Assembly (NCBI RefSeq): GCF_001517085.1
Contig: NZ_LRAC01000135.1
Location: forward strand, 1-64,000
Reading direction: 5' to 3'
From: Paenibacillus sp. DMB5
GTDB taxonomy: Bacteria; Bacillota; Bacilli; Paenibacillales; Paenibacillaceae
DNA length: 64,000 nt
Numbering within the stretch: position 1 is the first letter of the stretch; every line of letters begins with the position of its first letter. A program made the position numbers and the translations under genes. Of this stretch, positions 27,425 to 36,110 are shown one piece after another. Under the pieces are notes generated by a model. The model saw only the letters and a list, made by a program, of their open reading frames with translations, searched no databases and was not told where the DNA came from.

Positions 27425-27976
27425 TTAGCCCAGCTGCATAGTAGTCACACACGTATCATTCTGCTCAAAGGTTGAAATTTCCGACACTGCCTTTTTGCCG
27501 TCCTGTTCGATCGTTACATTATAAGTCTTGTCCCGCGGAAGCCATAAATCAATGAAGCCGTTAGGCTGGGATTGTATGGTCTGCTTGTCCATCACCTGAT
27601 TCCCCTCGGCATCCTGGACCGATACGCTGAAATCCTGTTCCGGCATTTCTCCCTGGCAGCCAGTCAGGCTATGAGTGGCACACGGATGTGTCTTGGTTAC
27701 ATAAGGTGCAATGGAGACAAAAAATTCATCCTCCGGCAGGCTGTAGCTGGCGGACTTGCCGTCTGTTTCTTTGACGATCAGCTGCGTCGATGATATAGAC
27801 GCTGATTCAGCTGTCAGGCTGCGGCTGCTGTAATCCTGCACCATTTGTTTAAGAGCTGCTGTATCGATTGATGCGTCCGGGTTTGCACCTTCGCGGCTGC
27901 TATTTTCCGCGAAGATGTACGCCCCTGCCGCGATGACTACTGCTAATCCGGCAGTCAGCAAGACTGTTTTTTTCAT
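27425..27976 (-). CDS. CueP family metal-binding protein
   Basis: A 183-residue exported protein with an N-terminal signal or membrane segment (LLTAGLAVVIAAGAYIFA). The cysteine pattern HPCATHSLTGCQGE in the middle and NDTCVTTMQL at the end is that of CueP, first known as a periplasmic copper-binding protein of Salmonella and present in bacilli. It probably binds copper at the outer face of the membrane. No copper transporter is next to it. Three cysteines and adjacent histidines are conserved, so it looks intact. Confidence 0.82.
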   Translation of the reverse strand: MKKTVLLTAGLAVVIAAGAYIFAENSSREGANPDASIDTAALKQMVQDYSSRSLTAESASISSTQLIVKETDGKSASYSLPEDEFFVSIAPYVTKTHPCATHSLTGCQGEMPEQDFSVSVQDAEGNQVMDKQTIQSQPNGFIDLWLPRDKTYNVTIEQDGKKAVSEISTFEQNDTCVTTMQLG

Positions 27977-28079
27977 GGATTCATCATCCTCCTGTCTCTA
28001 CTATTATAGTCCAGCCAGGGTACCTGCAAACTAGACGAATCCATGACAAATTAGCCTATGCTGCCCATTTCGGGCAACC

Positions 28080-29606
28080 TTATTTGCTGCTCGCCGCTGC
28101 CCTGGCCTGAGCCTCCGCATATTCCTCCATAATCAGGCTGCCGCCGCTTGATTTCCATTTCTCCACTTCTGCATTAAACTCCGCCGCATTCATATTGCCG
28201 ATAATATAGTTGTAGGTGGCATCGGTAATAATCGTAGACAGCTCGACGTTTTTCTCGTCATAGGCCGGGGAACTGAGCGTCAATGTCGGATCATCCACTA
28301 CAAATTGCTCATTGTCCCGGCTCAGTTGCTCGGCCAGGGCAGTCAGCTGCTCTTTTTGCGCGACCTCGAGAACGTTCTTGTTACTGATATCGGCGATCAT
28401 CAGGGAATAGAGCGGATTGACCTCATTGACCCGCAGCTGCGAGGTTTCCTCAGGCAGAATGACTTTGCCGTTCTCCAGCTTGTAATGGCGGCCTTCAATT
28501 CCGTACATCATCAGATTGGCCACATCCTTATCCATACTCCGGTCAAAAAAGCGCAGCACCTCCTTCAGCTCGTCCTCGGTCGCTATCGCCTTTTTGGAGA
28601 ACAGATACAGCCCGTTGTAGTTGGGAATGGACCATACCCTGTACCCGTCAGGGCCTTTTATCCGGTTAATAAGCGTAAGCTCAGCCTCCGGATTGATCGC
28701 CTGCGCTTCAATCGAGAGCCGCTGCACATCCGTCATGCTGCCGATGAAGATCCCGGCGGTGCCGCGGATAAATTTATCCCGCTGTACTTCCTTGCTGGTC
28801 AGGGCGAAATCCTGGTTAATGATTTTTTCTACATATAACTTATGCATGAAGTTCATCGTGTCCATATATTCGGGTGTGGCAAACTCCGGAATGAACTGTC
28901 CGTTCTCCAGCTTCCAGTTGTTTGGTGTGCCGAAGTAGGAGCTTAATGTTTTGAAGACGCCATAGACGAGGTCATTGCGGTCAACCAGCCCGATGGTGTC
29001 CTGCTTGCCGTTGCCGTCCGGGTCATTGTAGGTGAACTGCTTCATCACTTCATACAGCTCATCTAGTGTCTGCGGTTTGTCCAGCTGCAGCCGGTCCAGC
29101 CAATCCTGGCGGATAATGATCCCTTGTCTTGACGAAGGGCGCTCTGTATACAGGCCGTAAATTTTGCCGTCTACCGCAGTCTGGCCGAGAATGGCCGGGT
29201 CCAGCTGCTTCAGATTCGGGAACTCCGCAAGATAAGGGCCGATCTCCCAGAAGGCGTCGGAGCGTACCGCATTTTTGACCAGATTATAGTCGGTAAATTT
29301 GACAAAGGTAACCTTGCCGAGCGAATTGGTTGTCAGAGCCGTGTTCATTTTATCGGTGTAGACACCCTCAGGTACCCAGGTAATTGCAAGCTTCACACCC
29401 GTCAGCTGCTCAATCTCATTCACAATTTCTTTGGACGGCTGTGACGGAAAATGCAGCGGGGCCAGAATGGAGATTAGCGGCAGAGCCTCCCCCGTTTCCG
29501 GCCGGGCCGGATTGGCATCACTGCATGCACTTAACCATATTGCCGGGAGCAAGACAAGCAGACAGCAATACCGGATTACTTTTCCCCGTACGAGTCTTCC
29601 GAACAT
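28080..29606 (-). CDS. Orphan LplA-type binding lipoprotein, paralogue of 24631-26199
   Basis: A 508-residue lipoprotein with lipobox LSAC (Cys about residue 28). It is clearly a paralogue of the binding protein at 24631-26199: they share FWEIGP, the RQGII…DWLDRL block, DPDGNGKQDTIGLVDRNDLV and the ending SGGSLIMEEY. It has no permease genes of its own, so it probably feeds the pectin importer or acts as a sensing protein. It is divergent from the transmembrane AraC regulator (297 bp apart), which suggests a regulatory link. The ribosome site AAGGAGG lies eight bases before the ATG. Confidence 0.87.
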   Translation of the reverse strand: MFGRLVRGKVIRYCCLLVLLPAIWLSACSDANPARPETGEALPLISILAPLHFPSQPSKEIVNEIEQLTGVKLAITWVPEGVYTDKMNTALTTNSLGKVTFVKFTDYNLVKNAVRSDAFWEIGPYLAEFPNLKQLDPAILGQTAVDGKIYGLYTERPSSRQGIIIRQDWLDRLQLDKPQTLDELYEVMKQFTYNDPDGNGKQDTIGLVDRNDLVYGVFKTLSSYFGTPNNWKLENGQFIPEFATPEYMDTMNFMHKLYVEKIINQDFALTSKEVQRDKFIRGTAGIFIGSMTDVQRLSIEAQAINPEAELTLINRIKGPDGYRVWSIPNYNGLYLFSKKAIATEDELKEVLRFFDRSMDKDVANLMMYGIEGRHYKLENGKVILPEETSQLRVNEVNPLYSLMIADISNKNVLEVAQKEQLTALAEQLSRDNEQFVVDDPTLTLSSPAYDEKNVELSTIITDATYNYIIGNMNAAEFNAEVEKWKSSGGSLIMEEYAEAQARAAASSK

Positions 29607-29903
29607 TCCCGCATCCTCCTTAACAGACTTTATAGTATGGCCAGCTATCTTCTCTATTGATTAAAATCAAGGATTTTGTAATCGCTTTCTTGATTATAGC
29701 CCGGACAATCTCTGGCCCGGTTATTTTAAGATAAAAGCATACTAATCATAAGTTATGTATGGTTTAATATAACTGCTAATTATTGAAAAATCTTCAAACA
29801 GCAGTCATTATTAGAGAAAATGATTATTGCGGCACCAGATGATTATTGTTATTATCCTCCGTGATGCATACACTTAAAGCAGACTGCTTCTATTAAAGAA
29901 AAG

Positions 29904-32258
29904 GTGTTGAATGCTGCTATGAAACACTTAAGCTTTCTGAGTAAATTAACGCTGTTTACGTTTGTGATCAGCACGATTCCGGTACTGTTTATCGGTTCAT
30001 TCTCTTATCTCACATCCTCCAGCGAAATTCAAAAAAATGTTAACAAAAGCAAAATGGAACTCATTTTACAAATTAACTCAAATGTAGAGCATAAGCTGAC
30101 TACTGTCAATCAGACTTTAAACCAGGTCGTCAACTCCTCAGTGCTCAAAAAAGCATTGAATAACCCGTTAAATGTAACCGATTTCATTTTATATAATGAA
30201 TTGAGAACCGAAATCCGCAACATGCAGTCCTTCGATACCAAGCTGGAGGATGTTATTCTGCTGAATCAGCGGGAGAACTGGATGATCAAAAATTCCGGGC
30301 TCTACCGCCTGAACGAATACCGGAATTATGAGCAGCTGGCCAATCTGATGAACGTGTCTGACTCGGCCTCCTGGGTGCTGAATCCTTCATCCCTGTTCTA
30401 CAGCGAGGAGAGCGTCAATGTTACCGGCTGTGATTACAGTATTAGTCTGATCAAGAAGCTGCCGACCAATAAGCTGCAAAAATACGGGCTGGCGATTGCC
30501 AACATTCCGGCCTGCAGCCTGCAGGACTTCATCAACTCAGAGATTGACCCGCTGGACAGCATCATCATACTGGATGAATCCGGACGCATTCTGCTGCATC
30601 CCGACAAGACACTGATCGGCAGTCCGGCTGAGGCAGGCGGCTTTACTGATTTTGCGCTTGTATCCGGCATGAGCAAAACAAACGGGCAGTTCAAAACGGC
30701 CATCGGCAAACAGGATTATTCCGTAACCTATCTGCGATCGCAGCTGAACGGGTGGACCTATCTGTCGGTCACCTCCATCAAAGGCCTTACCAAGGAGTCC
30801 TCCAAAATCGGAACCTATACGCTGCTGATCTGCGCTTTCATGCTGCTGCTGTCCGTCCTGACCGCATGGCTCGGCTCACGGCGTATGTATTCGCCGATCC
30901 AGCGGCTGCTCAATCAGATGGGGCTGCGCCGGCCCGGGATCAAGGCCCGGTTCACTGACGAATTCCAGTCGATCGGCGAGCAGATGCACCATCTGTTCCA
31001 GTCCAAGTCGCAGCTTGAGAAGGAGCTGAACCAGCATACCCGGCAGGTCCGTACCTTTTTTCTGACCAAAGCTTTTCAGGGCAGTCTCAAAAAACGCGAG
31101 CTGCTGGAGGAGCTGGAGCAATACGGCTACCGGCCTTTAGTGGAGAACTGGGGGACCATGGCTGTCATTACGCTGAGTATCGACTACTCAGCCGAGAGCA
31201 GCTATGACAAAAAGGATCTCCATCTGCTGCTGTTCGCGGCCCATAACATGATCGAAGAGCTGGTGCCGCCGGGAGACCGGCTGGCTCCGGTGATCATAGA
31301 TCATACCATCGTTACGCTGATCGGGAGCATGGAGAGCGATAGCGAGGCTTTTCACCGGACACTGTACGCCTTGACGGAGAATCTGCAGCAGGAGATTAAC
31401 AATTACCTTAAGCTTCAGGTGAGCATAGGCATGAGTCTGCCGTTCCACAACATTGATAAACTGCCTACTGCGTATAAGGAGAGTCTTGAAGCGCTGAAAT
31501 ACCGGATTACGCTCGGCAAGGGTATCATCATTCAATACGATAATATCAACTCCGGCAATCATTATCTGAATCTGAACTATCCGGTTCATACCGAAAATGA
31601 CCTGATGGATGCCATCAAGCTGGCGGATACCGACAAGGCGAAGGAGCTGCTGCATAAGCTGTTCGGCTGTATATTTAAGCCGGGGCTGTCGCCGCAGGAG
31701 TACCAGATACCGCTTAACCGCCTGCTCGGCAATATCCTGATTATGATGCAGGAGTCGGGGATCAGCCTGAATCAGATCTACCATGTGAACGGCTCACTGT
31801 TCGAGGAGCTGACGGATCTGCATATCGTTGCCGAAATCGAGGACTGGTTCTGGAGTATTGTGATTCTGCCGATGATCCGGATTTTCCACAGCCGGCAGAA
31901 TGCGCAGTATCATAACATTTCCGAGAAAATCATTGATATTGTGCAGCATGATTATGATAAAGATCTGACCCTTGAGGAATGTGCATCACGCCTGCATTAC
32001 AATGCCAACTATATCAGCAGTGTCTTCCGCAAGGAGACACAGTATTATTTCAGCGAATATCTGGCGATGTACCGGTTCAAGATGGCCAAGAAATGGCTCG
32101 AGGAAACCGATATGCCAATCAAGGACATTGCCGCCCGTCTGCGGTACAACAACTCGCAGAACTTCATCCGTTCCTTCCGCAAGCAGGAGGGCATGACCCC
32201 GGGCCAATACCGCGATAATGCCGTCTCCCGGCCGCGCGCAGTGCCGGATGAATATTAA
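29904..32258 (+). CDS. Transmembrane AraC-family regulator
   Basis: A 784-residue membrane-bound transcription factor. A first membrane segment lies at about residues 15-35 (LTLFTFVISTIPVLFIGSFS), followed by a ~260-residue extracellular Cache-like domain and a second membrane segment at about 305-325 (YTLLICAFMLLLSVLTAWLG). A cytoplasmic linker leads to the two-HTH AraC domain at about 685-775 (LTLEECASRLHYNANYISSV, then LRYNNSQNFIRSFRKQEGMT). Such proteins activate polysaccharide-uptake genes in Paenibacillus-like bacteria on sensing a sugar or a loaded binding protein. The flanking orphan binding protein and pectin operon are the likely targets. The start may be GTG 29904 or ATG 29919. Confidence 0.88.
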   Translation: MLNAAMKHLSFLSKLTLFTFVISTIPVLFIGSFSYLTSSSEIQKNVNKSKMELILQINSNVEHKLTTVNQTLNQVVNSSVLKKALNNPLNVTDFILYNELRTEIRNMQSFDTKLEDVILLNQRENWMIKNSGLYRLNEYRNYEQLANLMNVSDSASWVLNPSSLFYSEESVNVTGCDYSISLIKKLPTNKLQKYGLAIANIPACSLQDFINSEIDPLDSIIILDESGRILLHPDKTLIGSPAEAGGFTDFALVSGMSKTNGQFKTAIGKQDYSVTYLRSQLNGWTYLSVTSIKGLTKESSKIGTYTLLICAFMLLLSVLTAWLGSRRMYSPIQRLLNQMGLRRPGIKARFTDEFQSIGEQMHHLFQSKSQLEKELNQHTRQVRTFFLTKAFQGSLKKRELLEELEQYGYRPLVENWGTMAVITLSIDYSAESSYDKKDLHLLLFAAHNMIEELVPPGDRLAPVIIDHTIVTLIGSMESDSEAFHRTLYALTENLQQEINNYLKLQVSIGMSLPFHNIDKLPTAYKESLEALKYRITLGKGIIIQYDNINSGNHYLNLNYPVHTENDLMDAIKLADTDKAKELLHKLFGCIFKPGLSPQEYQIPLNRLLGNILIMMQESGISLNQIYHVNGSLFEELTDLHIVAEIEDWFWSIVILPMIRIFHSRQNAQYHNISEKIIDIVQHDYDKDLTLEECASRLHYNANYISSVFRKETQYYFSEYLAMYRFKMAKKWLEETDMPIKDIAARLRYNNSQNFIRSFRKQEGMTPGQYRDNAVSRPRAVPDEY

Positions 32259-32265
32259 GCAGACC

Positions 32266-32310
32266 AAAAGCCGCCGGCAGTTCAGCAAGAGATGCTGTTG
32301 CCGGCGGCTT
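32266..32310. terminator. Convergent terminator
   Basis: AAGCCGCCGGCA and TGCCGGCGGCTT (12-bp perfect arms) with a T4 tract on the minus strand, between the stops of the AraC gene (+) and the lipoprotein gene (-). Confidence 0.75.
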
Positions 32311-32338
32311 GAGCTGCAACCCGGCTGGGCCGGTAATG

Positions 32339-33091
32339 TTACTGCTTTAACTGTCTGCTTTTTCTTGCCCGGATTAACCGGACTAGCCAGACTGCCGCTG
32401 CGCCCAGCAACAGCACCAGTCCTCCGCCTGCTATGGCAAGGTTCTGAACCTGCGGCACGTAGACCACAAGCCGGACAGGCTCAGTATCCGCCATACTGAT
32501 CCGCCAGGTCAGGGTGTTGCCATCCTGGGTATCCGCATTGTTAGGCCCGTATAGGTTATACGGCAGCGTCAATTTGAAATTGACCGCCAGATTCTGCAGC
32601 ATCAGGCGGACCAGCGATTCCGGCACATTCAGGCTGCCGATGCTGTCAATAATTTCATCCGTGTAGGCATTCAGCTTCGGCTGGGCTGTAACCTCATAAC
32701 GCGTGTACAGCCATTTGTCTGCCTGGACAACCTCAGTATCTATAATATCCAGGCTGCCGGCATTTTGCCGCAGCTCTTCAAACGACCCGTAGGTCTTCAG
32801 GAACTTGTACTCCGTTGAGCTGCCGCTTTGACTCTTGTTCAGCTCTATACCTGCGGCCCCTAGCCTGTCTGACAGCACTTCCTCCAGCTTGCCGCCTGCC
32901 AGCGACTCCACCCGGGCACTGAGCAGCATGCTGAACGCCAGCTCCAGGCTTCCGTCCTTCTTCACTGTTACATGCGCTGTTCCGCTGGCGCAGCCGCCGA
33001 GTAGTAGTGCAGACAGCAGCAGTATAATCAAGCCGGAAATGCGCAGCTTCAGCCGGAAAGAACCGGCGCCATGACGATCCGTCTTATTCAA
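32339..33091 (-). CDS. DUF3153-like membrane-anchored lipoprotein
   Basis: A 250-residue protein with lipobox LLGGC (Cys about residue 34), an extracellular domain beginning ASGTAHVTVKKDGSLELAFS, and a C-terminal membrane helix (IAGGGLVLLLGAAAVWLVRLI) with a basic tail. This arrangement is that of the DUF3153 family, of unknown function. Translation starts at a TTG with AGGAGGG six to seven bases upstream. It is a single-gene unit. Confidence 0.7.
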   Translation of the reverse strand: MNKTDRHGAGSFRLKLRISGLIILLLSALLLGGCASGTAHVTVKKDGSLELAFSMLLSARVESLAGGKLEEVLSDRLGAAGIELNKSQSGSSTEYKFLKTYGSFEELRQNAGSLDIIDTEVVQADKWLYTRYEVTAQPKLNAYTDEIIDSIGSLNVPESLVRLMLQNLAVNFKLTLPYNLYGPNNADTQDGNTLTWRISMADTEPVRLVVYVPQVQNLAIAGGGLVLLLGAAAVWLVRLIRARKSRQLKQ

Positions 33092-33161
33092 TCCGATCCC
33101 TCCTGTCTCCCCGTCTACTGTCCATTATACCTGATTTATGGCCCCTTCTCCCCCGCCGCAC

Positions 33162-33196
33162 AAAAAGGCAGAACCGGGAAAGGTTCCCGCTCTGCC
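33162..33196 (-). terminator. Terminator of kimA
   Basis: GGCAGAGCGGGAA and TTCCCGGTTCTGCC arms, followed on the minus strand by TTTTTG, 12 bp after the kimA stop. Confidence 0.85.
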
Positions 33197-33207
33197 CCTC
33201 TGTCTGA

Positions 33208-35034
33208 TTATTTTTTCAAATGATAGGGCACTGTAGTAATAATTACATTTCTGCGGTACAGCAGATGCGTTCGGATCAGCAGACTGGACTGGTTATGCAG
33301 AATGTTGTGCCAGCCTTTTTTGGGAATGAACTGCGGTACAATCACCGTCACCTGATAATGCGACTCGCTTGCCTTGCGCTGGACCGTATCAATAAATTTG
33401 ATCAAGGGATGGATGATGCTGCGGTACGGCGAGTACAGCGACACCAGCCTGATTTCGGGATGGAACCTTTTCCACTTTTCCTCGAAAATATGCTCTTCTT
33501 CCCGCTCAAAAGGCACATGGACGGCAATAATTTGGCTGGCGGACAGCGACTGTGCATAGCGCAGCGAATTCTCCACGACATGCGTAATCCCGGCCACCGG
33601 CAGGATAATCACATTCCCTTCAATCGCCAGCGGCTCCTCCTCACAGGTGGAGAGACGCAGCTGGTCGGCCACTGCCTCATAATGCTTGCGGATCCGGTAA
33701 AAGAGCAGAATAATCAGCGGCAGGAAGACCAGCACCGGCCATACCTGCGGGAACTTGGTCAGGAAGAACATGATAGTCACGACGAAGCTGATCACCGCTC
33801 CCGTTGTGTTAATGGCCAGCTTGCCGGCCCAGCCTGCAGGCTTCTCCCGGATCCACTTGACCATCATCCCGGTCTGGGACAGGGTAAAGGGAATAAATAC
33901 CCCGACCGCATACAGCGGAATCAGATGCTCCGTGCGGCCCTCAAAGGCAATAATCAGCAGAATAGACAGTACTCCGAGGCTGAGAATACCGTTGGAATAT
34001 CCGAGCCGGTCACCGCGGACGGTGAACATTCTCGGAATAAACTTATCCTTGGCCAGATTGACCGCCAGCAGCGGAAAGGCCGAGTAGCCCGTATTTGCCG
34101 CCAGGATCAGAATAAGCGCAGTCGTACCCTGGATAAAAAAGTACATGAAGTTCCGGCCAAAGACCTGCTCGGCAATTTCCGAAACCACGGTAACCTGCTC
34201 ATTCGGTGTCACACCATAGTAATAAGCCAGAAGCACGATACCTGAGAACAGTACCGCCAGCAGGATACCCATGGCAGCCAGAGTCTTCGCCGCATTGTTC
34301 GGGGCAGGCGCCTTAAAGTTGGGAATGGCGTTGGATATGGCTTCGACCCCGGTCAGCGCCGAACTCCCTGAGGCGAAGGCCCGCAGCAGCAGAAACAGGC
34401 TGATGCCCGCGACCGGCGTACCAATCGGGGTATGAAGCTCTGCCGGAACGTCACCGGCCATAACCCGGAACAGGCCCACGCCGAGCATAATAAAGATGGC
34501 CAGCACGAACAGATACACCGGATAAGCCAGAAACGATGCCGATTCGGTAACCCCGCGCAAATTCAGGGTTGTAATCAGCAGTACAAACAGAATGGCTATG
34601 GGCACATTATAAGGATGCAGACTGGGAAAAGCAGAAGTAATCGCATCCGTGCCCGCCGATACACTCACCGCCACCGTCAGAATATAATCGACCAGCAGCG
34701 AGCCCCCCGCAATCAGTCCCGGATATTTGCCCAGATTCTCCTTGGAGACCACATAAGCTCCGCCGCCCTGGGGATAAGCATAAATAATCTGCCTGTAGGA
34801 TAAGATCAGTGCAGTTAACAGTACAAGCACCCCGATGGCAATGGGTATGGAATACCAGAAGGCTGCAGCACTGATCGTTACCAGCACAAGCAGAATCTGC
34901 TCAGGTCCATAAGCAACCGAAGATAAAGCATCTGATGAGAGAATGGCCAGCGCTTTCTTCTTGTTCAATTTCTGTTCGCCCAGCTGCTCTGACTTCAGCG
35001 GCCGTCCGATCAGTAATCTTTTTACAGATATCAT
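33208..35034 (-). CDS. kimA: High-affinity potassium importer KimA (YdaO)
   Basis: A ~608-residue transporter of the APC/KUP superfamily. It is close to B. subtilis KimA along its length: MISVKRLLIGRPLKSEQ at the start, then LSSDALSSVAYGPEQILLVL, YPQGGGAYVVSKENLG, ASGSSALTGVEAISNAIPNF and a C-terminal cytoplasmic domain ending NVIITTVPYHLKK. About twelve helices (residues 25-470) are followed by a ~140-residue USP-like domain that in KimA binds cyclic di-AMP. KimA brings in K+ with protons at low external potassium. The ATG at 35034 is preferred over GTG 35046 (ribosome site TGAGG). No ydaO riboswitch can be seen upstream; only 164 bp separate it from the next gene. Confidence 0.9.
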   Translation of the reverse strand: MISVKRLLIGRPLKSEQLGEQKLNKKKALAILSSDALSSVAYGPEQILLVLVTISAAAFWYSIPIAIGVLVLLTALILSYRQIIYAYPQGGGAYVVSKENLGKYPGLIAGGSLLVDYILTVAVSVSAGTDAITSAFPSLHPYNVPIAILFVLLITTLNLRGVTESASFLAYPVYLFVLAIFIMLGVGLFRVMAGDVPAELHTPIGTPVAGISLFLLLRAFASGSSALTGVEAISNAIPNFKAPAPNNAAKTLAAMGILLAVLFSGIVLLAYYYGVTPNEQVTVVSEIAEQVFGRNFMYFFIQGTTALILILAANTGYSAFPLLAVNLAKDKFIPRMFTVRGDRLGYSNGILSLGVLSILLIIAFEGRTEHLIPLYAVGVFIPFTLSQTGMMVKWIREKPAGWAGKLAINTTGAVISFVVTIMFFLTKFPQVWPVLVFLPLIILLFYRIRKHYEAVADQLRLSTCEEEPLAIEGNVIILPVAGITHVVENSLRYAQSLSASQIIAVHVPFEREEEHIFEEKWKRFHPEIRLVSLYSPYRSIIHPLIKFIDTVQRKASESHYQVTVIVPQFIPKKGWHNILHNQSSLLIRTHLLYRRNVIITTVPYHLKK

Positions 35035-35157
35035 CGTCTGCCTCACCCGACTTTTTTTAAAGTTATATTACCCATGGAAGCCGTCATTAAATTCAATCCA
35101 TAATATACATCCGCCCAACTGCCTTCGCAACAGATTTCATTCGGGGTAACGTGGTAC

Positions 35158-35191
35158 AAAAAAAAAGACTATCTCCATTAGGAAATAGCCT
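35158..35191 (-). terminator. Terminator of the ars operon
   Basis: GGCTATTTCC and GGAGATAGTC arms around a TAAT loop, followed on the minus strand by T9, about 20 bp after the phosphatase stop. Confidence 0.85.
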
Positions 35192-35210
35192 GTTATTTGT
35201 GTGTATTCAT

Positions 35211-35642
35211 TTATTTGGATGGATAAAAGCCTTTCAGCATCTCACGCATATCCTGCTTGATGTTGATATCCGGACGTTTTTGTTTGGCCAAGGCTTCAGC
35301 CTCTTCTACAGTTGCAGCAAGACCTAATTCAAGCAATAAGCCAGTGGCAACCGTTCCTGTCCGGTTCCGTCCGCCAGCGCAATGGAAATAGACCGTCTTC
35401 CCGTTGTTCACTGCTGCTGTAACCGCCTGGATCGCCGATTGAACAGAATCCTCCTGGCCGCTCTCATCCTCAACAATCGGAAAATGATGACGGGTCACAT
35501 TCTCGGGGAACCCTTCTGCTCTTGTACCGGTGTCTCTTAGATCAAACACATCTGAAATCTCTTGCTCCTTAAGGGCATCAAGCAGCGCATTCTCTCCGCC
35601 GATATATACTTTACCCTCGATCAGTTCATCATAATTTGCCAT
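35211..35642 (-). CDS. Dual-specificity/tyrosine phosphatase family protein in the ars operon
   Basis: A 143-residue cytoplasmic protein with the Cys-based phosphatase loop HCAGGRNRTG (HCX5R, about residues 87-96) and an upstream aspartate-containing loop (FDLRDTGTRAEGFPEN). The family hydrolyses phosphate from proteins or small molecules. It follows arsC by 27 bp in what looks like the arsR-arsB-arsC transcription unit and carries the operon's terminator. Its role in arsenic resistance is not established to my knowledge; removal of arsenate esters or signalling are guesses. Confidence 0.8.
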   Translation of the reverse strand: MANYDELIEGKVYIGGENALLDALKEQEISDVFDLRDTGTRAEGFPENVTRHHFPIVEDESGQEDSVQSAIQAVTAAVNNGKTVYFHCAGGRNRTGTVATGLLLELGLAATVEEAEALAKQKRPDINIKQDMREMLKGFYPSK

Positions 35643-35669
35643 TATAGTTCTCCTTGTTGTTATTCCTCA

Positions 35670-36089
35670 TTATTTCCCTGTTTCAGCGAATTGCTTGATG
35701 CGTTCGCCCACCTGATCACGGACCCGCTGGAAGACCGCCCACTTCTCTTCTTCTGTGCCTTGCGCCTTCGCCGGATCATCGAATCCCCAATGCTCACGTT
35801 TCACCTGAGGAGGGGTAACCGGACATTTATCTGCCGCATCCCCACACAAGGTAATGACAAGATCGGAGCTATTCAGCAGCTGCGGATCAATAATATCTGA
35901 TGTTTGATTTGAGATATCGATTCCCGCTTCGCTCATTGCCTTAACAGCTTTCGGATTCAAACCGTGAGCTTCTATTCCGGCACTGTATACATTCCATTCA
36001 TCACCCAAGTATTTCTTGGCCCAGCCTTCAGCCATCTGGCTCCGGCAGGAGTTTCCTGTACACAAAAAGTAAATGGTTTTCTTATTCAT
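35670..36089 (-). CDS. arsC: Arsenate reductase (thioredoxin-type)
   Basis: A 139-residue enzyme of the low-molecular-weight phosphatase fold. The catalytic loop FLCTGNSCRSQMAEGWAK near the N-terminus carries the nucleophile Cys, and VITLCGDAADKCP carries the two resolving cysteines (about positions 80-90). It reduces arsenate to arsenite with electrons from thioredoxin, so that ArsB can expel it. The ATG at 36089 has AAGGAG ten bases before it; the in-frame TTG at 36098 is too close to that site. It lies 21 bp after arsB. Confidence 0.92.
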   Translation of the reverse strand: MNKKTIYFLCTGNSCRSQMAEGWAKKYLGDEWNVYSAGIEAHGLNPKAVKAMSEAGIDISNQTSDIIDPQLLNSSDLVITLCGDAADKCPVTPPQVKREHWGFDDPAKAQGTEEEKWAVFQRVRDQVGERIKQFAETGK

Positions 36090-36110
36090 GAGTTGCAATC
36101 TCCTTTGAGT

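Noticed and set aside
33220..34245. 341-residue plus-strand frame inside kimA
   Set aside because: Antisense shadow of conserved membrane helices; it is rich in His, Gln and Arg with no domain.
35047..35157. ydaO-type riboswitch before kimA
   Set aside because: The spacer is too short and lacks the expected conserved G-rich segments.
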